Notes: a model not told the origin generated them from the letters alone. Shown: positions 21,198 to 34,072, counted from the first letter of the stretch. The stretch: DNA of 64,000 bases from Procambarus clarkii (GCF_040958095.1 NC_091228.1:6693200-6757199); one strand, 5' to 3'. Program-made: numbers and translations.

Positions 21198-23677
21198 CCA
21201 TGGAAAGATAGACTGGGAGAATGGGGACCCACATGGTGGTGCAGATACGTGGCGAGCTAAACTCTTGGAAGTGGCAACAAGGAATTTTCTGAGCCAGCAT
21301 GTCAAGGAACCCACAAGAATGAGAGGCAATGATGAACCAGCTAGTCTCGACTTAATATTCACCCTAAATGAGTCAGAAATAAGGGAAGTCAAAGTTGAAG
21401 CCCCCATAGGAATGAGTGACCACAGTGTACTGACCTTTGAGTACTTGGTGGAGGTAGGGATAACCTATCCAAGGATGGGAGTGGAGGGGAAAAGACTGAA
21501 TTACCGAAGAGGAAAATATGACGAGATGAGGAACTTCCTAATGGGAATACCATGGGAAACAGAACTTAGAGACAAGAATGTGCAGGTCATGATGGATATT
21601 GTCACCCAAAAGTGCCAGGAAGCTGCAGACAGGTTTATCCCCGTCCAAAAGGAGAAAAACGAAAAACAACAGAAAAACCCAAGGTTCAACCAGGAATGTA
21701 AGGTAGCGAAACAACTGAGTAAAAGAACATGGAGAAACTACAGAAATAACAGAACACCAGAGAGCAGGGAGAGGTACCAGAGGGCCAGAAATGAGTACAT
21801 CAGAGTGAGGAGGGAAGCAGAGAGACAGTTTGAAAATGACATCGCGAGTAAAGCCAAGACCCAACCAAAGCTGCTCCACAGCCATATCAGGAGGAAAACA
21901 GCAGTGAAGGAACAAGTGATGAAGCTGCGGAAAGGGGAGAACAGATACACAGAGAATGACAAGGAGGTGTGTGAAGAACTCAACAAGAGATTCCAGGAGG
22001 TCTTCACAATAGAACAAGGAGAAGCCCCTGCACTAAATGAGGAGGCGGCAACCTTGGAAACCTTGGAGGAATTTGACCTCACCAGTGATGAGGTCAAAAG
22101 GTGTCTGCTGGAGCTAGATGTGACAAAGGCTGTTGGGCCTGATAGAATCTCACCATGGATACTAAAGGAAGGTGCAGAAGCACTAAGTGTGCCACTCTCT
22201 ATGGTGTATAACAGGTCACTGGAAACAGGAGACTTACCAGAAAGTTGGAAGACAGCTAACGTGGTCCCAATATACAAAAAGGGTGACAGGCAAGAGGCAC
22301 TGAATTACAGGCCAGTTTCCTTAACTTGTATACCATGCAAGGTGCTGGAGAAGATCGTGAGGAAAAGGCTCGTAGAGCATCTGGAGGGAAATAACTTTGT
22401 AACGCACCACCAACATGGGTTCAGAGATGGTAAATCGTGCCTCACAGGGTTAATAGAATTTTATGACCAGGCAACGAAAATTAGGCAGGAAAGAGAAGGG
22501 TGGGCCGACTGCATTTTCCTGGATTGCCAAAAAGCCTTTGACACAGTACCCCATAAAAGGCTGTTAAAAAAGTTGGAGCAACAGGCAGGAGTAAAAGGGA
22601 AGGTGCTCCAGTGGATAAGGGAGTACTTAAGCAACAGGAAACAGCGAGTAACGGTGAGGGGGAAGACATCAGAGTGGCGAGATGTCACCAGCGGAGTCCC
22701 ACAGGGCTCAGTACTTGGACCCATCCTGTTTCTAATATATGTGAACGATCTTCCAGAGGGTATAGACTCATTCCTCTCGATGTTTGCTGATGATGCAAAA
22801 ATTATGAGAAGAATCAAGACGGATGAAGATAGGCAGAGACTACAGGATGACCTGGATAAACTGGAGGAATGGTCTAGAAAATGGCTGCTGAAGTTCAACT
22901 CTGGAAAGTGTAAGGTGATGAAATTAGGCGAAGGGAGCAGGAGGCTGAACACAAGGTATCATCTGGGAGGGGAAATCCTGCAAGAATCAAATAGAGAGAA
23001 GGATCTGGGGGTTGATATCACACCGAACCTGTCCCCAGAGGCCCACATCAAAAGAATATCATCAGCGGCATATGCTAGACTGGCCAACATAAGAACTGCC
23101 TTCAGAAACTTGTGTAAGGAATCTTTCAGAACCCTGTATACCACTTATGTAAGACCAATCCTGGAGTATGCAGCTCCAGCCTGGAGTCCATACCTAGTTA
23201 AACACAAGACAAAGTTAGAGAAGATTCAGCGGTATGCCACCAGGCTCGTCCCGGAACTGAGAGGATTGAGCTACGAGGAAAGGCTAAAGGAGCTGAACCT
23301 CACATCCCTGGAAAACAGAAGAGTAAGGGGAGACATGATAACCACCTACAAAATTCTCAAGGGAATTGACAGGGTGGACAAAGACAAACTCTTCAGCACG
23401 GGTGGGACACGAACAAGGGGACACAGGTGGAAACTTAGTACCCAGATGAGCCACAGAGACGTTAGAAAGAATTTTTTCAGTGTCAGAGTAGTTAATAAAT
23501 GGAATGCACTAGGAAGTGATGTGGTGGAGGCTGACTCCATACACAGTTTCAAATGTAGGTATGATAGAGCCCAGTAGGCTCAGGAATCTGTACACCAGTT
23601 GATTGACAGTTGAGAGGCGGGACCAAAGAGCCAAAGCTCAACCCCCGCAAGCACAATTAGGTGAGTACAATTAGGTG

Positions 23678-23680
<3 letters not shown>
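21198..23680 (+). mobile_element. LINE-1, APE-type non-LTR retrotransposon, 5'-truncated with long intact RT frame
   Basis: The frame 21124-23577 (817 codons, no stop) is element-derived from about residue 26; before that it reads through a CA microsatellite (HTHTHT). Residues 26-100 are the end of an APE endonuclease (GKIDWENG, SLDLIFTL, then SDH at 98-100). The reverse transcriptase spans roughly 330-640: YRPVSLT near 394, CIFLDCQKAFDTVPHKRL, GVPQGSVLGPILFLIYVNDL, and the catalytic FADD at 554-557. A thumb and C-terminal tail follow (YVRPILEYAAPAWSPYL, IQRYATRLVPELRG). The 3' UTR is about 100 bp and ends in ACAATTAGGTGAGT units that pass into (AC)n. This fits the Jockey/CR1-like group. Mobilisation is unlikely because the 5' end and most of the endonuclease are missing. 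An upstream ORF1 is not present. Confidence 0.95.

Positions 23681-23726
<46 letters not shown>
23681..23726. repeat. (AC)n directly after the LINE-1 tail
   Basis: Begins inside GTGAGTAC of the last LINE-1 tail unit. Confidence 0.97.
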
Positions 23727-23729
<3 letters not shown>

Positions 23730-24010
23730 TCAGAGTCACAGTCAAGATATCGAGCTGGATAAATGTAAGGAAAGGGGTCCTACAAGGCTCAGTCCTGGGA
23801 CCACTACTGTTTCTAATGGATGTGAACGACCTACCCCGCAGTGGAAGAAGCTCGGACACATGACAATACTTGCAGATGACACTAAGCTTGATAAATCTCC
23901 TTGTCACTCTCCAGGAGTGGGCTAACAGATGGTTGCTGGAATGCATTAGAACATCGTTTAGAAACTTAAATCAGGACCCCCCTTCAAGGCAATACACATC
24001 TGATTTACAC
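23727..24010 (+). mobile_element. diverged LINE RT fragment
   Basis: It translates to SSWINVRKGVLQGSVLGPLL and FLMDVNDLP, the RT core region, then scraps of ADDTKL and TSFRNL. Several stops and frame changes are present. It belongs to a different subfamily from the copy just upstream. Confidence 0.75.
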
Positions 24011-24159
24011 AATACGAACAAGAAGAGTAATACGTCATACTAATAAGTTGAATATCACCTGAAGTTGAATTGAAATAAGTTTATTGAGGTGTGAATACAC
24101 ACAAAAGGATGAGTATTTATATCTTAATAAACTACTTCAGCCTCACTGCCCTCCCAAGG

Positions 24160-24229
<70 letters not shown>

Positions 24230-24250
24230 ACGCGTGTGTGTGTGTGTGCT
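24160..24250. repeat. (GT)n microsatellite
   Basis: GT with a short GCGCACGC interruption. Confidence 0.97.
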
Positions 24251-24289
24251 GATCAATGTCTACTGCGGAGTGAGGTTTAGCTCTTTATG

Positions 24290-24560
24290 CCCTGCCTGCT
24301 AACCTTGTTGAACCTGTCGCGTTACAATTTAAATATTCTGACGCTTGGATTCTTTGTCGAATTTATCTTTTAAGGTTGTGGATGGAGGTGGCTTCCACAG
24401 CCTCCTCCCTCAGTACATATTCCACTTGCTCTCTTTCAGTCTCGTAGCTGCCTTCCCATTATGGTGTAGATGTCTCCTGGTCTCGTAGCTGCCTTCCCAT
24501 TATGGTGTAGATGTCTCCTGGTCTCATTAACTTATTTCTAGAAATCCATTATTCTGCTTG
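24290..24560 (-). mobile_element. LINE C-terminal fragment, decayed, with 41-bp tandem duplication
   Basis: On the minus strand it reads EEAVEATSIHNLKDKFD-like sequence, analogous to VVEADSIHSFKCRYDRAQ at the end of LINE-1. TCTCGTAGCTGCCTTCCCAT... is repeated twice (24450-24525). Confidence 0.5.
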
Positions 24561-24689
24561 TAACTCATTTTGTATATATGTACTTTTACATGAAATTATT
24601 ATTTATTATTATTCAATTATTTAGCTGTGTGAGTGTATATGTGGGGGAGGCTGGTAGTTTCTAGTAAGGAGGAGGTCTAGTAAGTAGGA

Positions 24690-24792
24690 GGTCTGGTCGA
24701 CGACCGGGCCGCGGGGACGCTAAGCCCCGGAAGCTCCTCAAGGTAACCTCAAGGTAACCTCAAGGTAACCTCAAGGTAACCTCAAGGTAAGC
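24690..24792 (+). mobile_element. SINE-A 3' fragment with expanded 11-bp tail
   Basis: GGTCTGGTCGACGACCGGGC and CTAAGCCCCGGAAGCTCC, followed by five CAAGGTAACCT tail units. Confidence 0.85.
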
Positions 24793-24822
24793 AAAGGGGG
24801 TGTCAGCGTATCACTACAACCT

Positions 24823-25013
24823 GTCCTTCTACAAAGAACGTCGTATTTCACTCGTATGCGTTACATTACGGCCACAAATCGTCGTGCTAGAAAATGAAAG
24901 CAGCTGGCCAAAGTGACGTACTGTCCCGTTTTCTGTTGTGGGTCCTCTGGGTAGGTTAGGAGAGACTACTTTAAACTGACCGTTTCCTTGACGTTTGAGA
25001 AACCTTAGGAGCC
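24823..25013 (+). repeat. dispersed repeat DR-E
   Basis: AACGTCGTATTTCACTCG, CTAGAAAATGAAAGCAGCT, GGGTCCTCTGGGTAGGTTAG and CTTGACGTTTGAGAAACCTT match 9893-10066. Confidence 0.65.
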
Positions 25014-25852
<839 letters not shown>

Positions 25853-25957
25853 GGGATGAGAGAGAAGTATTGACACATTGTGAGGCTTCACTCACACTAA
25901 GCGTTAATTAATGACTCCCTGCAAAATACATTAGGTTGAGACGCAAGAGTGGTATAT

Positions 25958-26360
25958 GGCGGTGCTAGGGTGACAGACGGCGATGCTAGGGTGACAGGCG
26001 GCGGTGCTAGGGTGACAGACGGCGGTGCTAGGGTGACAGACGGCGGTGCTAGGGTGACAGACGGCGGTGCTAGGGTGACAGACGGCGGTGCTAGGGTGAC
26101 AGACGGCGGTGCTAGGGTGACAGATGGTGATGCTAGGTGACAGACGGCGATGCTAGGGTGACAGACGGCGGTGCTAGGTGACAGACGGCGGTGCTAGGGT
26201 GACAGACGGCGATGCTAGGGTGACAGACGGCGGTGCTAGGGTGACAGACGGCGGTGCTAGGGTGACAGACGGCGGTGCTAGGGTGACAGACGGCGATGCT
26301 AAGGTGACAGACGGCGGTGCTAGGGTGACAGACGGCGATGCTAGGGTGACAGGCGGCGGT
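25958..26360. repeat. 21-bp minisatellite (GGCGGTGCTAGGGTGACAGAC)
   Basis: About nineteen units, with GGCGGT/GGCGAT variants and two units missing one G. 21 bp keeps frames open (Ala-Arg-Val-Thr-Asp repeats). Confidence 0.95.
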
Positions 26361-26399
26361 AAACTCTCCATAATGTATGTTTAAGGACGAGGGAAAAGG

Positions 26400-26660
26400 G
26401 ATGGCATCATCTCTTAATGAGATGTAAATACTGTAACAAAGTAATCTGTACTTCCACAGGGCTACAGAGGTACATCAAGAGGCTGTGCGCTAGGCACCCA
26501 GCAGGAGGGTGTCCTCAGCCCCACCTTATTGCAAATGTTAAGAGAGGGGGGAGGACCTGCTGCATGGGTAACAGCTTCTCCCCCCGAATCAACCTACCCT
26601 GGCTTTGCGCCCTGGAGAGGCCACTCCAGACCGACAACCAGAGCGTAACTCCATAGTCTC
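26400..26660 (+). mobile_element. zinc-finger-like fragment, possibly from a LINE N-terminus
   Basis: A 79-codon frame (26417-26656) starts MRCKYCNKVICTSTGLQRYI and continues KRLCARH, which matches a C2H2 layout (C-x2-C, then the Leu-Gln-Arg helix and a late His). The usual first His is Tyr here. Such fingers occur at the N-terminus of endonuclease-type LINE proteins. A host zinc-finger scrap is the alternative. Confidence 0.35.
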
Positions 26661-26778
26661 CTGAGACTGATGGATGCCTATTAATCAATACGCTGCTAAC
26701 CTCTGTTCTATAGTATATCCGAAGAGCTCATCATAAACTATATTGACGAGATAGTAATCCATACCACTAGATACTATC

Positions 26779-27024
26779 TTCAGATGATTTCTTGAGATGA
26801 TTTCGGGGCTTTTTAGTGTCCCCGCGGCCCCGGTCCTTGACCAGGCCTCCACCCCCAGGAAGCAGCCCGTGACAGTTGACTAACACCCAGGTACCTATTT
26901 TACTGCTAGGTAACAGGGTGAAAGAAACTCTGCCCATTGTTTCTCGCCGGCGCCGGGGATTGAACCCAGGACCACAGGATCACAAGTCCAGCGTGCTGTC
27001 CGCTCGGCCGACCGGCTCCCTCGT
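26779..27024 (-). mobile_element. SINE-A, full length
   Basis: Intact head (GCTCGGCCGACCGGCTCCC at its outer end) and body. 'Gcataggg' is lost between GTAACAGG and GTGAAAGAAA. Confidence 0.93.
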
Positions 27025-27270
27025 CAATGTAAAGTCATTGGGTCATGGATCGTCAATGAAAAGAAAGAGGTTGAATGATCTCAAGGCTGTGGCCCGCTAT
27101 CACCCCGGCTGTGGTGCAAATGTCAGAATTGCAAAAAAAAAGCTGTATCTTACATGCATTAGATCGTTGATTGATTGTATTTGTTGCATCGATGCTCTAT
27201 AGCGCCGGAAAGAATGTTTGGAGGGCTAGAAATGGTGCAAAATATAATTACTAAATATGAGGAAGAACTT
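27025..27270 (+). mobile_element. LINE RT thumb fragment between two SINE-A copies
   Basis: It reads SSMKRKRLNDLKAVARYHPG, then YLTCIRSLIDC, matching the thumb region of non-LTR RTs (xxRLNALKxxARxxPGAG, FYLTCIRSLIDY from memory). It is frame-broken afterwards. SINE-A copies abut both sides in opposite orientation. Confidence 0.6.
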
Positions 27271-27285
27271 CAGTGTCACTTCATG

Positions 27286-27532
27286 GGAGCCGGTCGGCCG
27301 AGCGGACAGCACGCTGGACTTGTGATCCTGTGGTCCTGGGTTTAATCCCAGGCGCCGGCGAGAAACAATGGGCAGAGTTTCTTTCACCCTATGCCCCTGT
27401 TACCTAGCAGTAAAATAGGTACCTGGGTGTTAGTCAGCTGTCACGGGCTGCTTCCTGGGGGTGGAGGCCTGGTCGAGGACCGGGCCGCGGGGACACTAAA
27501 GCCCCGAAATCATCTCAAGATAACCTCACAAG
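27286..27532 (+). mobile_element. SINE-A, full length
   Basis: GAGCCGGTCGGCCGAGCGGA head, TGT loop, B box slightly changed (GGGTTTAATCCC), tail AAGATAACCTC. Confidence 0.94.
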
Positions 27533-27635
27533 CTTGAGTGATAGTATCCCTGAAATCAATACTTTAATAGGTGTCAAGATGATCAACAATGCCCGTCTGA
27601 ACCCATGCAAGCTATTACCATGGAAGGAAGGAACG

Positions 27636-27800
27636 AAATATCAGGAGAACGCGCCAAGCCATTACAACTATATAGCTGTATAGCTGGGAAGGGGTCAGGA
27701 TAAGGATTTGGGATGGGACGATGGAAAGGAATGGTGCCCAATCACTTGTGGACGGTCGGGGTATTGAACGCCGACCTGCATGAAGCGAGACCGTCGCTGA
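27636..27800 (-). mobile_element. SINE-C, 5' end missing
   Basis: GCCAAGCCATTACAACTATA to GAGACCGTCGCT. TATAGCTG is duplicated. The outer part of the head is lost. Confidence 0.85.
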
Positions 27801-27938
27801 TAGGTTAACATCCATCAATAATGAATTACTAGAACCGCAATTAAACATTCGTAAACTTTAGCAAGAGTGATAACAACGGCCTTTACCCCTCACCGCGGGA
27901 GATTACGACCCAAAATGTTATCTCTCTCTCTATCTAAG

Positions 27939-28042
<104 letters not shown>

Positions 28043-28152
28043 TCATCCAAGAAGATAACGCGAGTTCAACCTGGGTCGGCTTACAGCAAAATGCAATGCC
28101 CGAACTTAGATTGAAACTCTACTGACAGAACGCTGTATCTCTCACACTATGA

Positions 28153-28350
28153 CAAACCACTTGGGCTGGACGGTAGAGCGCGGTTGTCTCGCCTCATGCG
28201 GGCCGGAGTTCAATCCCCGACCGTCCAAACGGTTGGGCACCATTCCTTTCTCCCCGTCCCATCCCAAATCATTATCCTGATCCCTTCCAGGTGTTATATA
28301 TATAGTCGCAATGGCTTGACGCTGTCTCCTGATAGTTCCCTTCTCTTCCC
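28153..28350 (+). mobile_element. SINE-C, near full length
   Basis: AACCACTTGGGCTGGACGGT to GATAGTTCCCTTCTC. Head and B box are present. Confidence 0.88.
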
Positions 28351-28367
28351 AAACACTATTTATACTG

Positions 28368-28445
28368 ATGATGACTCTACACGACTCTATACGACTCTAC
28401 ACGACTCTACAGGACTCTATACGACTCTACACGACTCTACAGGTG
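28368..28445. repeat. short tandem repeat (ACACGACTCT)
   Basis: About seven units of 10-11 bp. Confidence 0.8.
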
Positions 28446-29142
<697 letters not shown>

Positions 29143-29229
29143 AGATCGCTGCTCTCTCCTTTCTCTCTCATTCAGAGTCATCTCTGTTCTTCCTATCACA
29201 TACACACAACTACTCCCCATACTCCCTGC

Positions 29230-29460
29230 ACCCCATACACATACAGGATGAGTATATGGGGGTGCACAATAGACTCACCGCCTCTAGGGCACACAATCAA
29301 TACTCAAAATGTTGATAATCTCCTTTACCCATTCCCTCCCCATCACCAGGTCCCATCCCATCTCTCCCCACCATCACCAGGTCCCACTCCATCTCCCCAC
29401 CATCACCAGGTCCCATCCCATCTTCCCCTACCACCAGACCCCATCCCACGACTCCTTACA
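29230..29460. repeat. remnant of the 37-bp repeat and a CACCAGGTCCCATCCCATCT minisatellite
   Basis: ACAGGATGAGTATATGGGGG and TGCACAATAGACTCA are the inverse of the unit at 624. 29335-29450 has four CCATCACCAGGTCCCATCCC units. Confidence 0.6.
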
Positions 29461-29792
29461 AGCACCAAAACAGCCTTTTCCACTTGTTTAACCTCAGCAA
29501 GAAATCTCTCTCTGGTCTACTGCAAACTTCGAAGTGTGCAAGGGGGTATGAATGACGATTGTCCTCCAGTCAAGGGCGAGGTCGGAGGCTGAGGCCGACG
29601 GGTGGAGGTCGAGGGATGAGGCCCAAGGTACAGCTCGATGGATGATGGTGGGGGGGGGGGGGGTGGTTGCCTGGTCGCCGTGGGTGGCAGACGGCATCTG
29701 GGCATCATCGCCTGGCTGATGAGTCCGTGTCGAAGACCTTGATCAAGAGGGGCATCGGCGCCCCTGATCATCTCCGCGACACGACTCTCACA

Positions 29793-29968
29793 TTACTGAT
29801 GCTGTTGGTTAGTGGCAGTGGTTAGAGGCAGTGGTTAGTGGCAGTGGTTAGGGGGCAGTGGTTAGTGGCAGTGGTTAGGGGCAGTGGTTAGGTGCAGTGG
29901 TTAGTGGCAGTGGTTAGTGGCAGTGGTTAGAGGCAGTGGTTAGAGGCAGTGGTTAGTGGCAGTGGTTC
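29793..29968. repeat. minisatellite (GGTTAGTGGCAGT)
   Basis: About thirteen 12-14-bp units with GGTTAGAGG and GGTTAGGGG variants. Confidence 0.92.
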
Positions 29969-30009
29969 GGAGGCTTGGGCGGGGAGGACAGATTGTGTGG
30001 TGCTGCTCC

Positions 30010-30225
30010 TGTAGGGAGAGGGTTGAATGCTGGCCCCTGGTATAGTAGGGGTGGATGCTGGCCCCTGGTAAAGCAGGGGGGGGATGCTGGCCCCCTTGGG
30101 TAAAGTAGGGGTGGATGCTGGCCCCTGGTATAGTAGGGGTGGATGCTGGCCCCTGGTAAAGCAGGGGGGGGGGGGATGCTGGCCCCCTTGGGTAAAGTAG
30201 GGGTGGATGCTGGGCCCCTGATAGA
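30010..30225. repeat. minisatellite (GGGGTGGATGCTGGCCCCTG)
   Basis: Six or seven units of about 30-35 bp with alternating GGTATAGTA, GGTAAAGCA and GGGTAAAGTA cores. Confidence 0.88.
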
Positions 30226-30762
30226 GTTAAGTAGAGGAGATGTCGGCCTTGGTAGAGTCAAATAGGGGTTACTGTTGTAAGTTGAAACGAGGGCAAATGA
30301 GATGATATTACTACGAATAAAGTATGACACAGTTAGGTGTGACAATAACCATTATTATCCTACTGCCTATCCTCCCGTCCTCTACCCACTCTCGCCTATC
30401 CCTTCTCCAGTTCCCATCTTGACTTCTAAGTTAACACGAAATAACCTTCAACGTTTCCGCTCTGAACACTCATCCCCACAGAGATCCGCTACTTCCCCAT
30501 TTCACCCTACACAAGGCCGGTCCTCCATCTATTCCCAAGCACCACCAATCCTCTCCACTCCAATCCCCTCAACCCCCAATCCTACTGCTCCAGTCCCAGC
30601 TTTGGTAGCAGCCTAAGCCTCCACGGTAGGGTAGACAGGTTGTGGTATGAGAGACAAACCTTTTTGCAGGACTCACGTCCCACATTGTGGGATGTGGGTA
30701 AATCTTGCTTGATATATGCGAGATTTTCCACTAGATGTATGCTAGTCAGACACACACACACG
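30226..30762. other. no gene recognised
   Basis: A Pro/Ser/Thr-rich frame at 30302-30616 (+) is low complexity with no splice support. Confidence 0.3.
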
Positions 30763-30880
30763 TTTATGATAGAGCCCAATAGTCACAGAACCCTGTATAC
30801 CAGTTGATTAACAGGCGGGACCAAAGAGCCTAAGCTCAACCCCTTTCCCCCCTGTCAAGCACAACAAGATTAGTACACGT
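30763..30880 (+). mobile_element. LINE-1 3' end fragment
   Basis: TTTATGATAGAGCCCAATAG, CCAGTTGATTAACAGGCGGG and ACCAAAGAGCCTAAGCTCAA match the end of LINE-1. A CA microsatellite is at the 5' edge. Confidence 0.85.
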
Positions 30881-31069
30881 TACGAATCACCAATACGCGT
30901 GTCAACAACCAGGTGGTACCATAGTTCCGTAAGAGCAGTGGTTCTCCAATCCCAAGTCGTTACTTGGTTATTAAGAACAAAGCCAAGTTCCCTGAAGCCC
31001 AAGCTTCAGAGAACAGCTGTTGAGTTTAGGTGACGTGCTGGTAAGTAATGAGACGTGATCTGTGAGGGC

Positions 31070-31132
31070 AGCTACGGGCTCACCATAGCCTGTGATACTT
31101 GGAACTTTTTGTTCCAAGTAGCGAATCTTAGA
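31070..31132 (+). repeat. HP-CAA element, partial
   Basis: ACGGGCTCACCATAGCCTGT hairpin followed by the hairpin TACTTGGAACTTTTTGTTCC-AAGTA. The (CAA)n tail is absent. Confidence 0.75.
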
Positions 31133-31222
31133 CAGCATGTGAGTGGAGATGGGTAAGACTGCTAAGGTCAGGAACCAACACCTTTATGTCTGACTTCCTC
31201 TGTAATCTGTTAGTGAATGAAA

Positions 31223-31720
<498 letters not shown>

Positions 31721-31985
31721 CTGTCTCCGTGGTGCAGTGGTAAGACACTCGCCTGGCGTTCCGCGAGCGCTTTGTCATGGGTTCGTATCCTGGCCGGGGA
31801 GGATTTACTGGGCGCAAATCCTTAACTGTAGCTCTGTTTAACTCAACAGTAAAATGTGTACTTGGTTGTAACAACGATTCTTCGCGGCGGGGATCGTATT
31901 CCAGGGACCTGCCCGAAACGCTACGCGTACTAGTGGCTCTACAAGAATGTAACAACTCTTGTAGATCAACTGTAGATCAACTTGT
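31721..31985 (+). mobile_element. SINE-B, full length
   Basis: The tRNA-like head GTCTCCGTGGTGCAGTGGTA has A-box-like TGGTGCAGTGG and a B-box-like GGGTTCGTATCC. The body includes AACTCAACAGTAAAATGTGT, then the 3' core CCTGCCCGAAACGCTACGCG and ACAAGAATGTAACAACTCTT. The end carries CTTGTAGATCAA repeats instead of poly-A. Confidence 0.9.
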
Positions 31986-32059
31986 AGATCAACAACTCTT
32001 GTAGATCTCGATCTCGAACTAGAAATGTTCTTTAATAACTTCCATGACAGTGAAACAAT

Positions 32060-32235
32060 TTTTTTTTAATATCCTTGTGGCTCGTTCAGTACTTTCTATC
32101 TGTATTTCTGTGTTGAAGAATTTCGCATGAAAATAATTTGTTGTCTACCCTGTAAGTTTCCTTGAATTTTGTATGTGGCGATCATGTCCCATACTATATG
32201 TTATATCCTGATTATAACCCATCAGTAAACCTGTA
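32060..32235 (-). mobile_element. decayed LINE thumb fragment
   Basis: On the minus strand it reads DMIATYKIQGN, comparable with RGDMITTYKILKG of LINE-1. The rest is too diverged. Confidence 0.4.
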
Positions 32236-32372
32236 CAGGACAATTGGACTCCTTAACTGTCACATTTGAGACTATGCACAGATTCTAGCTCCGTCACTTC
32301 ACATTAGTCCACATTTAACACAACATTGAACAAATAATAATGTCTGCTGGTTATTTTGATAACTAGTTTCTA

Positions 32373-32618
32373 TCTTGAGGTTATCTTGAGATGATTTCGG
32401 GGCTTTAGTGCCCCCGCGGCCCGGTCTTCGACCAGGCCTCCACCCCCAGGAAGCAGCCCGTGACAGCTGGCTAACACCCAGGTACCTATTTTACTGCTAG
32501 GTAACAGGGGCATAGGGTGAAAGAAACTCTGCCCATTGTTTCTCGCCGGCGCCTGGGATCGAACCCAGGACCACAGAATCACAAGTCCAGCGTGCTGTCC
32601 GCTAGGCCGACCGGCTGT
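32373..32618 (-). mobile_element. SINE-A, full length
   Basis: Intact head, B box and body. Outer end GCTAGGCCGACCGGCT. Confidence 0.93.
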
Positions 32619-33165
32619 CATTGTTTATCTTTAACAAACTTATCTTTACCATTTCCTTTACCAAACATCCTAAATAATCTGTCTATGCTTGCACAAGCAA
32701 TTCCCCAGACAACTTTGTATGACGTAATCATGTCTCCGCGTAAATCTCCTCTCTTCCAGTGATGGAGAGATTTAGTGTCATTAGTCTTCCCTCGTATCTT
32801 ATGCCTCTCACATCCGGGACCAGCCTGGTGGCATATCTCTGAAATGTCTCCACCTCTTGTTACCTAGGCCCTTACCTAGTTACCTTTGAAGCCCCTGTTA
32901 CCTAGCAGTAAATAGGTACTCGGGAGTTAGTCAGCTGTCACGGGCTGCTTCCTGGGGGTGGAGGCCTGGTCGAGGGCCGGGCCGCGGGGACACTAAAAAG
33001 CGCCGAAATCATCTCAAGATAACCTCTCAAGAACCTCCGTGTTGTGTTTGACAAGATAAGACTCCACACAGGAGCTGCATATTCCAGGATTGGTCTGACA
33101 TATGTTGTATATACGGTCCTAAGTGGTTCTTTTTTACATGTATATAAAGCCAGCTCTTATGCTGG
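32619..33165 (-). mobile_element. LINE-1-related copy interrupted by a SINE-A fragment
   Basis: The minus strand gives VYTTYVRPILEYAAPVWS (33165-33030). After an interruption it continues FQRYATRLVPDVRGIRYEGR (about 32870-32790) and GDLRGDMITSYKVVWGI (to about 32690), in the order of the LINE-1 thumb region. The break holds a SINE-A fragment. Frame changes are present. Confidence 0.75.
32884..33028 (+). mobile_element. SINE-A 3' half inside the LINE copy
   Basis: CCCCTGTTACCTAGCAGTAA to CATCTCAAGATAACCTC. The head is absent. Confidence 0.88.
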
Positions 33166-33418
33166 CCAAGGTAGCCCGGTGGATAGCGCACAGGACTCGT
33201 AATTCTGTGGTGCGGGTTCGATTCCCGCACGAGGCAGAAACAAATGGGCAAAGTTTCTTTCACCCTGAATGCCCCTGTTACCTAGCAGTAAAATAAGTAC
33301 CTAGGTGTTAGTCAGCTGTCACGGGCTGCTTCCTGGGGGTGGAGGCCTGGTCGAGGACCGGGCCGCGGGGACACTAAAGCCCCGAAATCATCTCAAGATA
33401 ACCTCAAGATAAGGTAGC
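33160..33418 (+). mobile_element. SINE-A2, full length
   Basis: Head CCAAGGTAGCCCGGTGGATA with loop CTCGTAA, B box GGGTTCGATTCCCGCACGAG, then the SINE-A body and AAGATAACCTCAAGATAAGG tail. Confidence 0.92.
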
Positions 33419-33468
33419 ATTCGCTTCTAATCTCTAACAGCACAGTCATATTTCGCTGTCAAAATCCC

Positions 33469-33612
33469 CCCCCCCCCCAACGTTAAGTTAGGTCGGTGGG
33501 GAGTTAAGTTGGGGAGCCGGTGGGGAGTTAAGTTGGGGAGCCGGTGGGGAGTTAAGTTGGGGAGCCGGTGGGGAGTTAAGTTGGGGAGCCGGTGGGGAGT
33601 TAAGTTGGGGAG
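33469..33612. repeat. polyC and 26-bp minisatellite ending in the SINE-A start
   Basis: Five units of GGGGAGTTAAGTTGGGGAGC plus CGGT. The last unit runs straight into the SINE-A head at 33613, so each unit carries a copy of the SINE start GAGCCGGT. Confidence 0.9.
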
Positions 33613-33862
33613 CCGGTCAGCCGAGGGGACAGCACGCTGGACTTGTGATCCTGTGGTCCTGGGTTCGATCCCAGGCGCCGGCGAGAAACAATGGGCAGAG
33701 TTTCTTTCACCCTATGCCCCTGTTACCTAGCAGTAAAATAGGTACCTGGGTGTTAGTCAGCTGTCACGGGCTGCTTCATGGGGGTAGAGGCCTGGTCGAG
33801 GACCGGGCCGCGGGGACACTAAAGCCCCGAAATCATCTCAAGATAACCTAACCTCAAGATAG
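33610..33862 (+). mobile_element. SINE-A, full length
   Basis: Head AGCCGGTCAGCCGAGGGGAC, TGT loop, B box intact. Tail AAGATAACCTAACCTCAAGAT. Confidence 0.94.
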
Positions 33863-33892
33863 GCTGTAAATCATATTTACGAGCCGGTTTGT

Positions 33893-34045
33893 AAATCATA
33901 GTGGCTCGTAAAATTGACGGGCTGTTTTGCGTTCTGTTTGTAGGTCGTCTGAAACGTTAGATTCGGACAATTTAGTACATTTTTGTACAATTTTTTACAT
34001 TTACATACATACAATTGTACATTTAGTACAATTTTTTACATTTTT
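33893..34045 (+). repeat. DR-E piece and TTTTTTACATTTNGTACAA repeats
   Basis: CTCGTAAAATTGACGGGCTG resembles the middle of DR-E. 33965-34045 repeats ACATTTAGTACAATTTTTTA. Confidence 0.45.
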
Positions 34046-34072
34046 GTAATATTGTGACACCTCAACCCGTTC

